From NCBI GenBank assembly GCA_037951165.1, contig JBBDHG010000026.1, positions 671,501-735,500 of the forward strand: DNA of 64,000 nucleotides, in the 5' to 3' direction. The DNA is from Lophius americanus (Eukaryota; Chordata; Actinopteri; Lophiiformes; Lophiidae). Under the pieces are notes generated by a model. That model was not told the origin of the DNA. It saw nothing but the letters and a program-made list of their open reading frames with translations, and searched no databases. The position numbers and the translations under genes are program-made. Shown here piece after piece: positions 1 through 15,000 of the stretch (its first letter is position 1; each line of letters begins with the position of its first letter).

Positions 1-71
1 AGCTGGACACCAAGCTGAAACAGACGCAGCATGAAAGGCCGCAGAGCCCTGAGGACCAGAGACACATTCAG
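1..71 (+). CDS. syne2: syne2 exon (partial, cut by window start)
   Basis: Reads L-D-T-K-L-K-Q-T-Q from base 3 and ends in CAG|gtaatc. It finishes in phase 0 and joins the next exon in frame. The upstream boundary is outside the window. Polar, helical composition as expected for a spectrin-repeat segment. Confidence 0.8.
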
Positions 72-1583
72 GTAATCGCAGCAAATGTAGGCTCTATATG
101 ACACTGACTGTCTTCTTATTTTTAACTAGGGGAATAAAATAAATCACAACTATTGGGCGTTTCTCCCCCATATTTTTTTTATTTTACAAATGTGACATTT
201 TCCAGACCTTTATTGCATAGAGCTCTTCTAAAGGTCACGCTGATAAAGAAATCAGCCATTTGTCTCCGGTGCAAACACTGGTATGTGTTTCACTATCTGC
301 TGTCGTTTGTCTCAGGTTTGCGTTCTGCAATAAATAGGGATCTTGTCTTCCGTCAGCGTCACTTGTGAAACAAAGAAAGTATGTCAACAGCCACTATAAT
401 AATCCATTTTTTAAATAGAAATCCCCTTAAACAAAACTTCCAAGGCACCTAATGCTCCTTATTTTCACACTATTCAAATAAGAATAGTGGCTAACGCTGT
501 GTTAGCTACAACGGAGGCCATGGGCTGAGAAACAGTTTGAAAGTATAAGAGAATAAAAAAGAAAACTCCTAAATGCATATTCCACTGGTTTGTCCCTTCA
601 GATAACATAAAAGTCAAAATGATTGGAGGACCATCCCCTTCCCTTTGGGGGTCGCTTCAGCGGTTATTCTTGTTCCGTTTACTGATCTGGCATAGGTTTG
701 ACGTTGTAAGCCCTTCCTAACACAACCCTCCCCATTTATCCGGGCTTGGGACCGGCACTGGAAGTACACTGACTTGTGACGTCTCTGTCGCTGGATTAAA
801 CGGTTCCTATGGAAATGCTCAATATAAAATGTCCAACCTTGGACCAAATTTCCCTCCAGCATTCACGTTGGATTTGAAAAACAGGCACTGGGACTGTCGG
901 ACGGATATCTGCTGAGGCTGATTTGAAGTCTCGTGGAGTGGAAACTTCAAATAAAAAAAAATAATGCTGTGTCACAGTTTTCCTCCTGAATGTGAAGGTT
1001 TGTGTGACGCATGAATCTGTTAGAAGGGCAGTCGGTCTAAATGTTTCCCCCAACCTTCAACTTCAACAGCAGCCACCCCCATTGCCCCAGAGCGCCTCTC
1101 AATCCCCCCCACCACCACCTTTCCCTTATTTAATACCCCCATGCTTTCACTCCCCTCCCCTTTTGTACCCTCTCTACCCTCCCCCTGTCCCATCCCTTTA
1201 ATCTGGACAGTTGGAGTGGGAAAGCGGGAGAGAAGTTTGAGCCCACAGCATGTACATGGCAGTGTGACGGGACGCCTAAGTTCCTCTGCATGTGTGTGTG
1301 TGTGTGTGTGTGTGTGTTATGCAGGAGACGGCGCTCTGTCTGCAGCGTTTGGCCGGTGGATTAAAGGAACTGGCCACCATGAAGACGGACTTGTCCCAGT
1401 ACGTGGCGGCTGGTGACTCGGCTCTGCTGGAGCAGCAGCTGGAACAACTCCACAGTCAATGGGAAGAGCTGTGTATGAAGGTGAGCGGAACTGATGAAAA
1501 AAAAGAGGAAAAGGAGAGAGGAAGTGACCTGAAAGAGTAGAAGGGAGACATTTTAGACGGTGCAGGTGGAGAGGAAGGACTAT

Positions 1584-1616
<33 letters not shown>

Positions 1617-1674
1617 AGGAGGGAAAAGAAGCAACTATCAGTGCCACACAAAGGCTGCACCGCTGGGGGGCTCA

Positions 1675-1707
<33 letters not shown>

Positions 1708-4700
1708 TGCACACACACATTCAGTGTCAACTGAATGATTCAGAATCACTATGTTGAGGATTGTGAAGGAAACATTACAACAAATTCTCCTGTGAAGCAG
1801 ACTCCCTCTCCACAGGACAAAATTGTATTTATTTTCTCTACTGGAAAGTGCCAAAACTTTCACTTTATTGTTTTGGTCGGATACCTGCTGTTCTGGAAAG
1901 ATCTAGAGTTGCCTTCCAGTCTTTCAAAATGTTATTTTTTTATCTACACGTATCAGTAGAATGAAACATTCTGCGGGTCATTCATCAGTTTTGAAGTGGG
2001 TTGTTCTCACTTTGCCACCTGCACAATCACATGGACCAGAAAAGCTGTTAATTCTGCGGCGGCATTATTGATGAAAGCAGCTCTGCTGTTTACACACAAG
2101 CCTCGGATTCCTACCGTTAAGTCTTTTGGCTTCATACAAACACACTTTTGTTCTCGGGAATCTAACGGTTATGACGTTCTCAGAACTTTTCTGTCAGTTA
2201 TCAAATGCTGTGGGATCATTTTCAGACGTGCTAATTGGTGTGTGCGTTCCACCTGCTCCTGTTTTGGCAGGAGCTGCTGGGATCCACAGATGCAGAACCA
2301 GCAGCCAGTTTTGGGTTGGTGTCAGTGTTTGCATGGTGTAGCATCTTTTGTTAACGTTACAATAATGCTAGTATTTAAGTACTTAAATCTTATTTCTGAA
2401 AGATAAATAATATGCCTTGCAGTTGCAATGTGTCACAGATATCAAATTAAAACATCTAAATGATTTTAAATTTTGATGCTATTTTTTTTTTTGATAAATA
2501 TGAAGATTTGAGAGCATAGAAGCTTTCAGCTGTTGAATCACAGGAGATTTCTCGTCTCTGTTGATTCCTGATATGGCTGGGGGGCTTGTATGGTTAACAG
2601 GTTGGAGGTGGGGGGAAGCCGACGGAATGGTACCGGTTGAGCAGATGGCCTGACCGGCCTGAAGGGGTTCAAGGGACAAGCTCTATTGTTCCAGGAGAAG
2701 GACACGGTCCTCACAGGGTGACAGCAGCTCACAATGCATCCTAAATTCTCCAGGGTGCAAACGCCTCTGCAGCGGTGTTTGCTTTAAAAACCAAAGCAGG
2801 GCTCATTTATATCACATAAATGCCACTGAGCGCTAAAATATAGCTGGTTTAAACAGGCCCCTGAGCTTGTTAAGCCCTTTGACCACAAAAAGATCATCAA
2901 GCCCCCCTCCTCAGCATTGCAACTGGGTGTTTTCATGCCACTAAGCTGTCATTAGCAGAATGGACCATGTTAATGTATCAAACAGCCCTCAGGGATTTCT
3001 TTTAATTCAGTTGATTGCAGACTCTGATAGAAATTAACTGTTTCAGTGTACTACTAGAAAAAAAACCTCAATACTCGGTCATGTCAACATTTTTTTTTCC
3101 ACTTAAGCCTGATGTAATATCTCCAAATAAAACCGTTTTCAACTTCTTCTTCAGCATTTAAACCCTTCTTCATGCTCAAACCTTTAAACTCTGCTGCGAC
3201 GTACGAAAATTATTTAACCTTATCCTGGATAGACACTAGCAAATATCCCTGTTCCCAGTTTAGAGGGACATTTTTCACAACCCACAGCTAGCATGGCATT
3301 CTGTTGTTTCCACTAGGTTTGAATTTGATTTATTTTTACTGGTGATCATGACGGGAGTTTCACGGTCAGATGAAACTTTGACTCCTGTGTAGCACTTTGT
3401 TTCAGAGAAAGAACCATAATGGCATTACCCTAGAGCCCACATGTCAAACTGAAGGCCCGCGGGCCAGAGACAATATTCAAGTTTTATAACAACTGGCCCG
3501 CTGGTATACAGCGCAAACAACGCCGATACTACAAATCCCAGAATGCACTGCGATAGCTGGCACGTCGATCAGTAACGCCAGCGCTTCTCCCTGCTCCCCT
3601 GTAGTCAGATATGATCCAGTCACTCTGATCAACATTTTTCTAATCCTGAGAGGAGGTGCTACGGAGGCCGGGAGGAGATAAAGTTGATAAATCTTTTTTA
3701 GGAACGATAAATAAATAAATGAATAATAAATGTAATAGTAAGTCGCTCCCGCCTATTATTAAAAAGAACACAATTTTGAAATAATTGGCGAGGTGTGATC
3801 AAGGTCTGCAGCCGTTCAGCATGTGTCACAGTTGTTGTGTTAAAACATAAAAACACATGAAGCTGCTCACATTCAATGTGAAATTCACTGTTAGGCTGTT
3901 CAAGCATCTGACTCCTTTCAACTTTTACTGTTTTATTATGACAGAAGACTGAAATGGACGAATTAGTCCAGGCTTTTACCAAAGGACATTTAAAGTTCAT
4001 TTTTGTTGTTGTTTAAAAACCGATTGATTTTACATGTAAGTATTATATTGTAAAATATACTTTTCTGGCTGTTATTGATGCCGGTGAATAAAAACATTTC
4101 ATTGGAAACTATTCTGTTAGACTGTGCTGACAGAGAGGAAGACGTAACAATGAGTCATGCTGATCTTTTCTGAATTTAATCTGTAGTTTGACTATTTTCT
4201 ATTCCGTTGGTTTGCTAAGAATTCTGTAAAGTGAGTAAATGAAATAAGAATAAAATTGTCATAATACCACAGATTAAATTTGTCCCGTTTGAGTTCTGTC
4301 CCTCCATGCGGTCTCCATCTTTAATTTTGGCCCCCTCTGGGATTGAGTTTGACACCCCTGCCCAAGACGGTCTAGAGGTAGACATCCCTGTTAAGTGTGG
4401 AATCGTAAAGTGGCAATTATCCCAGCTCTGATAGTTCCTTTGACATTCATGTCCCAGTGTGAAACAACTGCCAACAGGCCAAACTAAATGCCACTTCACT
4501 CTGACTCCACCCAGGTTTCCCTACGCAGACAAGAAATCTCAGACCGTCTCAATGCCTGGACCATCTTCAACGACAAGAACAAAGAGTTCTGTGATTGGCT
4601 GACCCAGATGGAGAACAAGGTGTGCCACAGCGGTGATCTGAGCATCGAGGAGATGGTGGAGAAACTGAAGAAGGTACGAGATCTGAGGAATATCAATATC

Positions 4701-7700
4701 TTGGCTTCCAATAACATAAGAAAAGATGTTTCACGCGGGAGAATCTAGAACCTTTTGAGATTCTTTTCTTTGAGTATATCTGTGTAGCAGTCCACAGAAC
4801 TTTAGTTTAAGTGCCGTGCTTTTTTAAGTCATTTGGATGAAACTGGCTTGTCCAGGGAGTTAATCCTTAACTTCAGCTAGCCCTACGCTGCCGCCCCCGA
4901 CATCAAAGGGTATGTCCCCGAAAAGACCCCGATCCCCTTTGTTGTACAAACAATCTATTGATTGAACTCCTGAAAGTATTTCCATATTTCCACAATATTT
5001 TCCCTAAAAGATAAAAAGCTCCTTAAATTGAGAAAAATTATGAACTATTATATTAAAATCTAGGTAAAATATGATATTTACATGATATTTACCCCTTAGT
5101 GTCAGAACTATACAACCTACCTTCCCCAAAATCAACCCAGTGCTTCCCTGCATCACAGTCCATTTAGGTATTGAGTTTAAATATGATCCATAAAATGTTT
5201 TTTGAGTAATGTCTGGAAAACAGTCTAATTTGTTAAAAAGAAAAAAAGAAAAAAAAGTTTGCCAAGTGAGTAAAATATGAACTACGAGAGTAGAATATGA
5301 TACTTACAATATAAATAAAAAGTTTGGATAAGCTAGAACCAATGGTTATGAAGTTATATTCAAAAGGCTGTGTTCTTCATAAAAGGATCCCCCTAGTGAG
5401 TAAAATCTGAACTATTAGAGTGAATCACCATGTGGACACGATGGATCTCCTCCAGTCCAATCTGATCCTCGAGTTTGGACTAAATCGAACCCAATCAACC
5501 CCCTAGTGTTAGTAATATACAACCAAACTTCCCCAAAGACGCTCCAGCTCTTCCCCGCACTAAAAATAAAGAAGGATCCATGATAGGCGGCGGCGGCGGC
5601 GATGATCCCAGATAATGGGAGCAGAACTTGCGTCACGAGCATTACTTCATGTGTTTACACAGTCCTACTAAACTCATTCTTCAGTGTCCATGAGTAACGC
5701 CATTGGGCACGACTTGTTTAGGTTCAAATCCATACATGAGCAACACGTGTGAAACTGTTTATAACAGACGGTGGCCTGGAATGGAATGGAGTAGCTGCTC
5801 GCCCTTTGTTCCTACACAACAGTCGTCCTTTGAGGGAATGAAAGCCTTTTGAACGTTCCTGCCTCTTCATGAAGCGTGCTCTTCTAGTCAAAGAGATAAT
5901 AATTGGTGTGCAGGATTGTTAGTTGGATGAGAGACCCTCAAAGAAAACCCTTTGACTAATCTGGAAAGCTTAAGTTAACTGCTCCTGCTCCGAGGCAGAG
6001 AAACCCGTGTTGTGAGATGTTGAGTGAACGGAACACGAACATGGAGATGGGAGTTGTTGATCCCATTTTATTTTAAACGGAAGTGAAATGAACATTTAAA
6101 AAAAAAAAATTTTCACTGAAATCTGAAGATGAAGCAATTATTATTAATTATAAAAAAAAAACGTTTCATCCTTTTCACCACAGAGCAGCTGATATTATAA
6201 AATGACAATAAAGCATGCAGCTTAGACAGCTGGTGACAGTTTTTACAGTCCAACCATGTCTGGTCTCCACAGGACTGCACGGAGGAAATCAACCTGTTCA
6301 GTGAGAATAAAAGTCACCTGAAGCAGCTGGGGGAGCAGCTGCTGATGGCCAGTGACGAGGCCAAGCAAACCCAGGTCCATGGCTCTCTGCTCGAGGTCAA
6401 CCAGCGCTGGCACAACCTCTTCCACCACATCGAAGCCAGGTGAGAGCCGCTGCAACGCCTCAGGTGTGATTGAGGTCACTCATATCAAATAAAGGGGCGG
6501 ATCCATCCGAGTTCTTCTCTGGATTTTATATATAAAAAAAAATTAATTCAGCGACATTCCTCGACCAACACACACAGAGAAGTTTGCTAAGCAGATTTAT
6601 TCCAGGAGATGGAAGATTATATGTCAGGGGTTAAGGAGCGGGCAGCAGTGGTCGAGCGAGGTAGAGAGTGTATTGAGAGAGGGAGTGGCGTTAATGTGAG
6701 ATTGTGATTGCTTCACGGTTGTAATGTTTGAAGAGACAAGTTTCAAAAAACAAAATTTAATGCATCTACCAGAAGTCCGGACAAGAAAGATAACATTTAT
6801 GAACATTATTGACTAAATCGTGGCTGTCGTGAGCACTTGTCAAAGGCGAATAACCAATAAAAAAGGGTTGATGTATTTAAAATCAAAAGAGTCTGAGTGT
6901 CCATTAAGGCATGGTTGCTTTCTCAGGTTTTGCTGATTAGCCTACCCAAAATGTTATCCCGCTATAAGCCGTCCGCTCAAGCAGCACTTACAGCAAAGCC
7001 ACTCCATTAAAGATTCATTAATTAAACATTGAGGACTGAACGGCTTCGACTGGGAGCCTGAAATCAAACAATAGTCCCGACGATTCCAACCTCCCACTGC
7101 TTTACAGCTGTCAGAAATACACGACTTCTAATGTACAGACTGTAGGTTAAGCCTCTCTGATTAGATACTGTAACCCCCCACCTAACCCCACCCTCATCAG
7201 ACAGATGGAAATCCTGTGGAAGGGCTGAGACACAGACTCCTAAACCTTCCCCTCACCGCCACTACTACCATGAAAAAAGATGGACTTAAGTCTCAGACGC
7301 TGCCATATGTCCCTACGTCCATACTGACCCCTCCCTCCCTCCCCTCCTCTTGTATGTCAGAATGATGTGAGGGTTAATAGGGGAGGGGTTGAGTATGTTG
7401 GCATTCATAGAGCTTGATGGTCTCATGCAGGCAATATGTGGAATATAGTTACCCTGAATTCTTTCAGAACAATTATTCTATTGTTCAGTCAGTCACTTCA
7501 TGGCTGTTAGACATTCTTTCTTAATCTTTAGGATTATGAGACCTTATATTATATATTGTCACAGATAATATAATAACAACTGGTCTGAGTATAAGGAAAA
7601 TAGTTGTACAACACACCAATAATAGCATGAGGAGCTACTCCAACTAAAACTATTGGTGTTCGCCCTCCTGTGGTCGGATGCACTTTGTTAAATTCATCCT

Positions 7701-9052
7701 CCTAAGATATATCCTCCCTGATCCTACAGCTTCTGCTGTGTTTTCTCCATCCTTTCTGCTCTCGTCCTCTTCCCCGTCAGGAGCCCCAGCCTGGGTTTGT
7801 GTCTTTGTTCGGCCACCGCGTGAGCCTGCTGGTCTTTGTTAGGCTGTGAGAGGTAGAGCGGGGGCGAAAGAGAGAGAGAGAGAGAGACAATTAAGTTGAC
7901 ATGAAGGGTCACACTGCATAGAGTTTATTCTGAACGTGATTCACATTGACTCTATTCTGCCTTTATTATATAGCCGTAAACATGAAGACACATTAATGCC
8001 AACTGTTAATACTTTTACAGTATTATCCCTCAACTCTGAGGCAGGTGCAACAAATGCACTTCTCTTTGATCTTACTTTATTGCATTTTCCTTTTCTTTGC
8101 TTATTTTGACACAATATGCTGCAACATAACGGTGTCTATGAAAATAGTAGAAAGATAAAAACACTTTTCAATCTGGGACGCTTTTTTTTACGGTACATTT
8201 GCTCGGCCCTAAAACTCCTCTTCGGGTTGTTTGAAATGTGTGTATTGTGGCTGTTTTGTAGCAGCATTTTGGTGTCAAAACAAAAATGTTGTGTTTTCTG
8301 ATACCTTATGTTGAGTCATAAATCCTGAATCCTGAACCATGCTGGTTGCATGGTTCCAGTGACGGCAAGAATCATTGGTGCTGTACTTTGGTTTATAACC
8401 AGATACCTGAAGTACCACATTCCCGTCACGCTCCACAGTGCAGTTCAGTTATCAAATGTGAGATAACTCAACACCAGCTGCGAGCAAGTTAGCATACCGA
8501 TGTTAGCATCAAAGCACCACTTTGCATGAATCTAGCTAAGGACCCATTACCACCAAAGAATAAACCCCCCCCACCTCTCATTATTCATATGAGGAACTTT
8601 ACTCGTGTTTCAAATTCATTGTAATTATACATAAAAAACTAGTGGAAAAAGTGCCCAAAACAACAATTATCCCAAATGCATCATATTGAATTGGATGTCT
8701 AAGACCTCGGTCACACGCACACACTGAACTTATGTCTAACGGTCCCAAAGTGCAGTATCTGCTGGTTCCCTTTCACGCTTTCTTCAGCCCGCCACTTAAG
8801 CTCACAGCTGCTTCTAGCACTTATTATGTTGGTTGAGATCATCTCCCTCTCAGTGCCGGCAGGCGTACCGGACCTCAACGGGACAGGAAGGATCAAATAG
8901 GGAGAGGGTCTAGTCAAGCTCCCAAACAGGGCACACTTCAGGCTTTTAAGCCACAGCAGAGGGCTTGTACTGTCCCAAGAGTTGCCATGACGCCAGTCAG
9001 TGTGTGCTTGTACACGTGTGTGTGTGTGTGGGTGTGTGTGTGGGTGTGTGTT

Positions 9053-9094
<42 letters not shown>

Positions 9095-12000
9095 CTCACA
9101 AGGGGATCAGTTGCTATGGTGACTTAAAAATCTAGTACAAGATACTTGAGAATATTGTAGACCGGTGAATAGCTTAACCTTTATTTACTCTTTAGCCCCT
9201 TGTTTTCTGTCTTTCTTTCTGTCTTTTTAGTCTTTAATCCTGTCATTCGTTATCGTCCATCGGACAGTTTCGCTGTTTCTTCATTTATCAAATGTTCTGG
9301 GTGATCCCCTAAAGGTGTATGAACATTAATAGGGAAATAAAATACCATCAAGATAGATCTTCTTCTGTAGGTTGATATGAGCTGATTTGGACATAATTGG
9401 ACATGATTAGGGATAAGGGTAAGAAAATTGCGTACCAAAAACTAAAAAACTATACTGTACCATCAAGTAGAGTATAATTAGACAAATTCAGGTTAAAAAA
9501 AGGGAGTAAATGGGACTGATGGTTCAGAAGTAATGTAAAAAACTGTATATTTAATCAAAAAAGTTTCCCCTATTGAGGAAATATGAACTATCAGACTAAA
9601 ATAAGATCATTACAAAATACATCTATTTGAGCCGATTCCTATGCACCAAATTTGGACTGAATCCAACAAACAGTTGAGAAATTATGACCCAAAAACCGTG
9701 GGAACATATTTCCTGTAGTAGCAAAAATTTGCGACTGACCTTTCCCCAAAATCAGTCCAGACACTATGACGATTTCATAATATCCAATTTACCGGGACAT
9801 AATAAGGATGCAAAGGCAATAATGTCCCTTGTTTTCCTCCAAATGTTTAATCAAATATAATTTAATATGTCATTAAATACTGCTTATGATCCAAAAACAT
9901 AAACTTTCTGCACATCACCTCATTGAAAGCCTCATCACGGTGGTAAGAATAGCTGTCAGCTAACCTTCTAGATGAGGACACGTCATAATTCATGGTGACG
10001 TATGCCACCTATTCCAGATATCACACACTCTCACTCATCCTCTCTGTGCCGACCGGCACTTGAGGCGTTGAAATGCACCTCCACTTTTTCTCGGTCTGCT
10101 GATGTTCTGAAGGCTTTCTCCAGAGTTGGTCCTTTGTGTTTTTAGCTCTTTCTCAAATGTTCTAAGAAAGTTTGGTTTCTTTGGACGACATAAGCTTTCC
10201 TCCCCCTGAGGTGTCCAGGAAAGAGCTGCTCTGGGAAGTGAGTTGGGTGGCATTTGCAGAACATACCCTGCCATCTCTATTGGCACACATGGAAGACCTC
10301 CATGGTTGGTAGTGACAAGTTTTGGTCACTACCAACGTCGTCAAAGGCGTGTCTCCATTTGTTGTAGATAATTATGTGATCAATTTGACTTTGAGTTCTA
10401 CTGGTGGTTTTGTGTGTGAAGTGAGTACCACCTATGTTCAGGTCATTCCCTTCACATAAGTCAATCAGCTGTTACCCGTTGTTGGTGGGGTCCCCCTTCT
10501 CCATGTCTTCATTGTTGCTGACAATTCTAGCATTCTAGTCTCCCATCAGGTGGACATTATGTCTTGGAATGTGTTGCAGTGCTGCTTTATTGCACTGTAG
10601 AACTGGTCCTTGTCTCTTCATCAGCTTTGCCAGTGGGTGCAAAGGCCACGATGGTGGACAGCTTTGCATATTCGGAATTTAGCCTTTCACAGAGCAGTCG
10701 TACAATGATGGTTTTCTACAAGGTGTTGGCATGTAAAAGGTGTTGGCATGCTTCTTGTTGATAATGAGGGAGTCTCCTTCTTGATGGTTGTCGCCATGCT
10801 GCCCTGACCAGAGGATCATTTCCCCGGTGTTCAGTTTTTGCTCCCCTGTTTTTGTCCATCATGCTTCGTTGACCCCAAGCAGGTTGAGTTGGTACCACTT
10901 CATTCCTCTCATGGTCTGGGCCAATTTCCCAGCTTGGAACGAAGTCCACACATTCCTACTCGAGTATAATGTGTTGTCATACATCCAGTTGCCTGGTCTG
11001 CCTCGCTCTCTCTGCCAAGTGACGTTATTTCCCTTGCTATCGTTTCAGTAGTATATGTGTTTTTTTTACAGGATGGGGTTGCTGGGATCAGATCGGGAAA
11101 AGAGGGCGGGAGAAGGATACATACTACGTTTGAGCTTAACGGAGCTGGTTGTATTGAAATAGAAGAGATTTTGGGAGGTTACATTTGACCCGAAAAGGCC
11201 CGACCTTTCTAAACAGAGAGAGAGAGATCCTCGTTGTTGTGAATGTGGCAGTGCTTAGACCTGGCCTGGGGTGTAAAAACAATTAGAAATTGAGATCAGA
11301 CTCTTAAAGTGGAAAGAACAATTGCGTAACTAGAAAATTGGGTTGGCTAGATGGCGAGTTTAGATGACATCAAAGTCATATTCAGAGTTAAAGAGAACCC
11401 TTCAGGGTATGATTATTTGTTTGTTCTGGAGTTTGGGGGATTTCGATTTGATTTAGAGAGTAATTTTATGTGTATTGGCTGTCCAGCCACAGATATATGA
11501 CTCTGTGAAAAGTCTGTCCTCAGCCATGTGGTTATGCTGTTCTGGTTCAGAAGAGCCACTTTGTTAGATTTGGAGCTCACTCACAAAATAAATCAAGACA
11601 CACAGCTTACATGGAGCTGGATTTTGCAGTTTTTGAAACTGCGTGTGTGGTTGTGTTCAGGGTGAAGAAGCTGAAGGAGACTCTGGTGACGGCGCAGCAG
11701 TTGGACAAAAACATGAGTAACCTCCGTTCGTGGTTGTCCCGCATTGAGGCGGAGCTGTCCAGACCCATCACCTACACCGTGTGTCACCACCAGGAGATCC
11801 AGAGGAGGCTGGCCGAGCAGCAGGTACGTTCACACTCCTGCTCCTGCACTGCTTTTCGCTCCTTAGCCACTCCACCAGTGGCTTGAACGGAGTATGAAGG
11901 TTTTCTTTGTTCTGTTATGGTTTGTTTGAGTCCCTCAACTTTGTATCTGGAGAAATCTGTAATAATATTGATACAATTATTCATATTTACCTAATTTTTT

Positions 12001-15000
12001 CAATTCCGCTCCAGAATTTGTGTTTTTTTCTTTTTCCGCTCACTGTCACTCATGTTATCTCTCACTCATTAATAATTCATCCATCCATTCATTCATCCTT
12101 TGTTTAACTTTGGGGGTGGTGGTCACATGCAGTGATTCTCCGTCGGGACTGCTGTCATGTCTGTCTTTGCGTCTGTCCAGGAGCTGCAGCGGGACATCGA
12201 GCAGCACACGGAGGGAGTAGCATCCGTTCTCAGCCTGTGCGACGCTTTGCTGCAGGACGAAGATGCTGCTGTCGGCGCTGAAGTGGAGAATGACTCTCTG
12301 CAGGAGACCAGCCGCAGCTTGGACCAGCGCTGGAGGACCATCTGTTCCATGGCTCTGGACAGGAGACTCCGGTAGAAACTCACATATGACAAACACACAC
12401 TTGACTGAGTAGAAATCATTCATCCTTGCGTGTACAAAATACTTGAATTATTCTATTACACTGTTCTATGGGGTTCTATAATTCATTCATATACTTATAA
12501 ACCTGCAGTATGTACAAATGTTGTGACATATAGAATATAGGTTTATAAAGAAAGTACTTAAAGATCCATTTAATTACTTTCTAAACAATTTATTCACATA
12601 GAATTCATATAAAAGATTTTGATTGACAGCTTCACAGTCCAATCAGTGTGAATAAAAATATTTATTTTAGTCATAAAGGTCTTCATCAGTGTGAGAGTAA
12701 CCTTTACAGCAGATTGTGATAACGGTTCGCCGCCTCGTTGTAGGATCGAGGAAACCTGGAGACTATGGTGCAAGTTCCTTGATGACTACTCGCGGTTTGA
12801 GGACTGGCTCAAGATGGCCGAGCGCACCGCCACCAACCCCAACTCCGCAGACATCCTGTATACCGTCGCCAAGGAGGAGCTCAAGAAGTTTGAGGTTAGC
12901 TTTGAAATCGTCCGACTGAAGTGACCGAGAGAAGTTTTGATCACTCACTTCTTAATACAACTTTATTCAGCCGTCTTCTTTCTTTCAATTACATTTTCAT
13001 TTTGAAAGAAAGTGCTCTGCAGGCCCACTACACCATTTCTACTTTTCTCTCCTAAACAAGCAATTGCAGATTAACATTAAAAGTAAACAATGTATTATTT
13101 TACATTAATGGCTCAAACTGATGATTGCTATCCCTTATTACTCATCATTCTATCAGTGCATAATATTAGTCAATATTATGCACGGTTTAGTGCATAATAG
13201 CCGGTTTAGTCAAAATCAAAAGATATTTTCTAAATCACTGCCAAAGTTTTTTTAAAGAAGAATAAATAACGTATGAAAACAGAAAAGCAAGAACTTGCTT
13301 AAATGGTCCATTCTGACCAAAAAAAACAATTTTCATTGTCTAATCACGTCTTACCCTTTTTTTATTTCCCAGGGTTTCCAAAGGCAAGTCCATGAGCGTC
13401 TGACCCAATTGGAACTGATCAACAACCAGTACCGCCGCCTGGCGAGGGAGAACCGCACAGACCGTGCCAGTCAGCTCAAAGCCACGATCCGTGAAGGCAA
13501 CCGGCGTTGGGACACGCTGCACCGCAGGGTGGCGGCCATCCTCCGCAGGCTGAAGGTACTGTAGAGGCGGGGCATCATTTTCCCCCTGACCCCGCTGGAG
13601 TACGATCTGGGACTTCAAAGATTAGATGTTGCACCTAATTTATTACTGCCTCAAATATCAGATCAAATATGTATGAAAACATTCATAAACAACTTTCAAC
13701 AAAGCTGTCGTTAACCCAGATGGGGTCACTATTTGGCAATGTCAAATTACTGCAGCACTATTCTGAGGCTAAGCAGTGAATATAAACGTGTTCTCACTAT
13801 TTGGCAAGCCGCAGGTCTCTGTTAAGCCTTATCTTTTCTTATGGAGTTATAGCATCTTATCAACATTCACAGCTTAATTAGTAACGTTGTTACAAAGCAT
13901 TTATAAGCTCTTAATAATATGTTTTGATAATATTCTGCCACTAGTAAATATTTATGCCTATTCCAGTATTTTGGATGTATTTTATACCGGATTATAGTCA
14001 GTGGACCGAGGAGCCACAAATGTTAAGTTTGAACCGGGCTTTTTCTCCTGCCTGCTTTAAGTGATTATAACACTCTCATTCATTAATGTTATTAGAGAAC
14101 TCCTTGTTTTGGAAAACAGTCTGATGTTTCATCAGCTCGCTCCCAGCCATGATCTTAGATGTTCCAGACACTCTGATCTGTACGCCTTATCTGCCAGAAT
14201 GAAATCCCTCTCTGTGCTTTTGGATCTCCTGGTTTGGAACTGAAGAAGCGAGAGGACTAGGATGTATAATCTCCTCTGCAGAAGAGAATGAATCATCAAA
14301 ATGTCTTCCTGTTTACTTCTCTCTTCGGCAGTTTAATCAACAACAATCATGCACAGGCACTTTCTGTGTCTCTCTGTGACGTAGCAACAAAAACAACAAG
14401 AGAATTACTGTTGTCTTATTACTGACTTAAATACTACTACACACACAGAGTTCATATATGAAGCATAGAGCGATGAATGTGTCACATCTTACTGATAAGC
14501 CAATGAACTTGCTGTAAGCTGGTGTGTACTAGTTATCGAGATGATCGGCCACCGCAGCTCTGTTTATAATGTTGTGGCTGATGAGTCTATACTTAACAAC
14601 AAGAAGCGTGATGATGAGTGATGATCCCTTATTCCAACGTCGTAAAAGAGATCATGTGCCATAAAATCACTTTACTGGATTAAGAATGAATACATCAGAA
14701 TAAAATGGAAAGACTTAAACAAACATGGCTTCATTCACCTTCTCCTTTCTCTCAGTACTTCACCAGCCAGAGGGAGGAGTTTGAAGGCACCAGGGAGAGC
14801 ATGCTGGTGTGGCTCACCGAGCTGGACCTGCAGCTCACCAGTGTCGAACACTTTTCAGAGAGCGACGTTCATCACAAGATCCAGCAGCTCAATGTGAGGC
14901 CATGCTGCAGCAGCACACACTCTCACACCCTCTCTATAAACGCACAGAGAAGACACAGGACCGAAACTATGGAACGTGTTCAGTGTGAAAAAGCTCAGAT

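Larger units (their letters stand above)
6440..11660 (+). other. Large syne2 intron
   Basis: 5.2-kb intron holding a GA run near 7869, the TG run at 9015, a dispersed-repeat copy (9640-9760) and the RTE-type LINE remnant (10035-10960). I see no exon or RNA gene in the rest. Confidence 0.7.
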
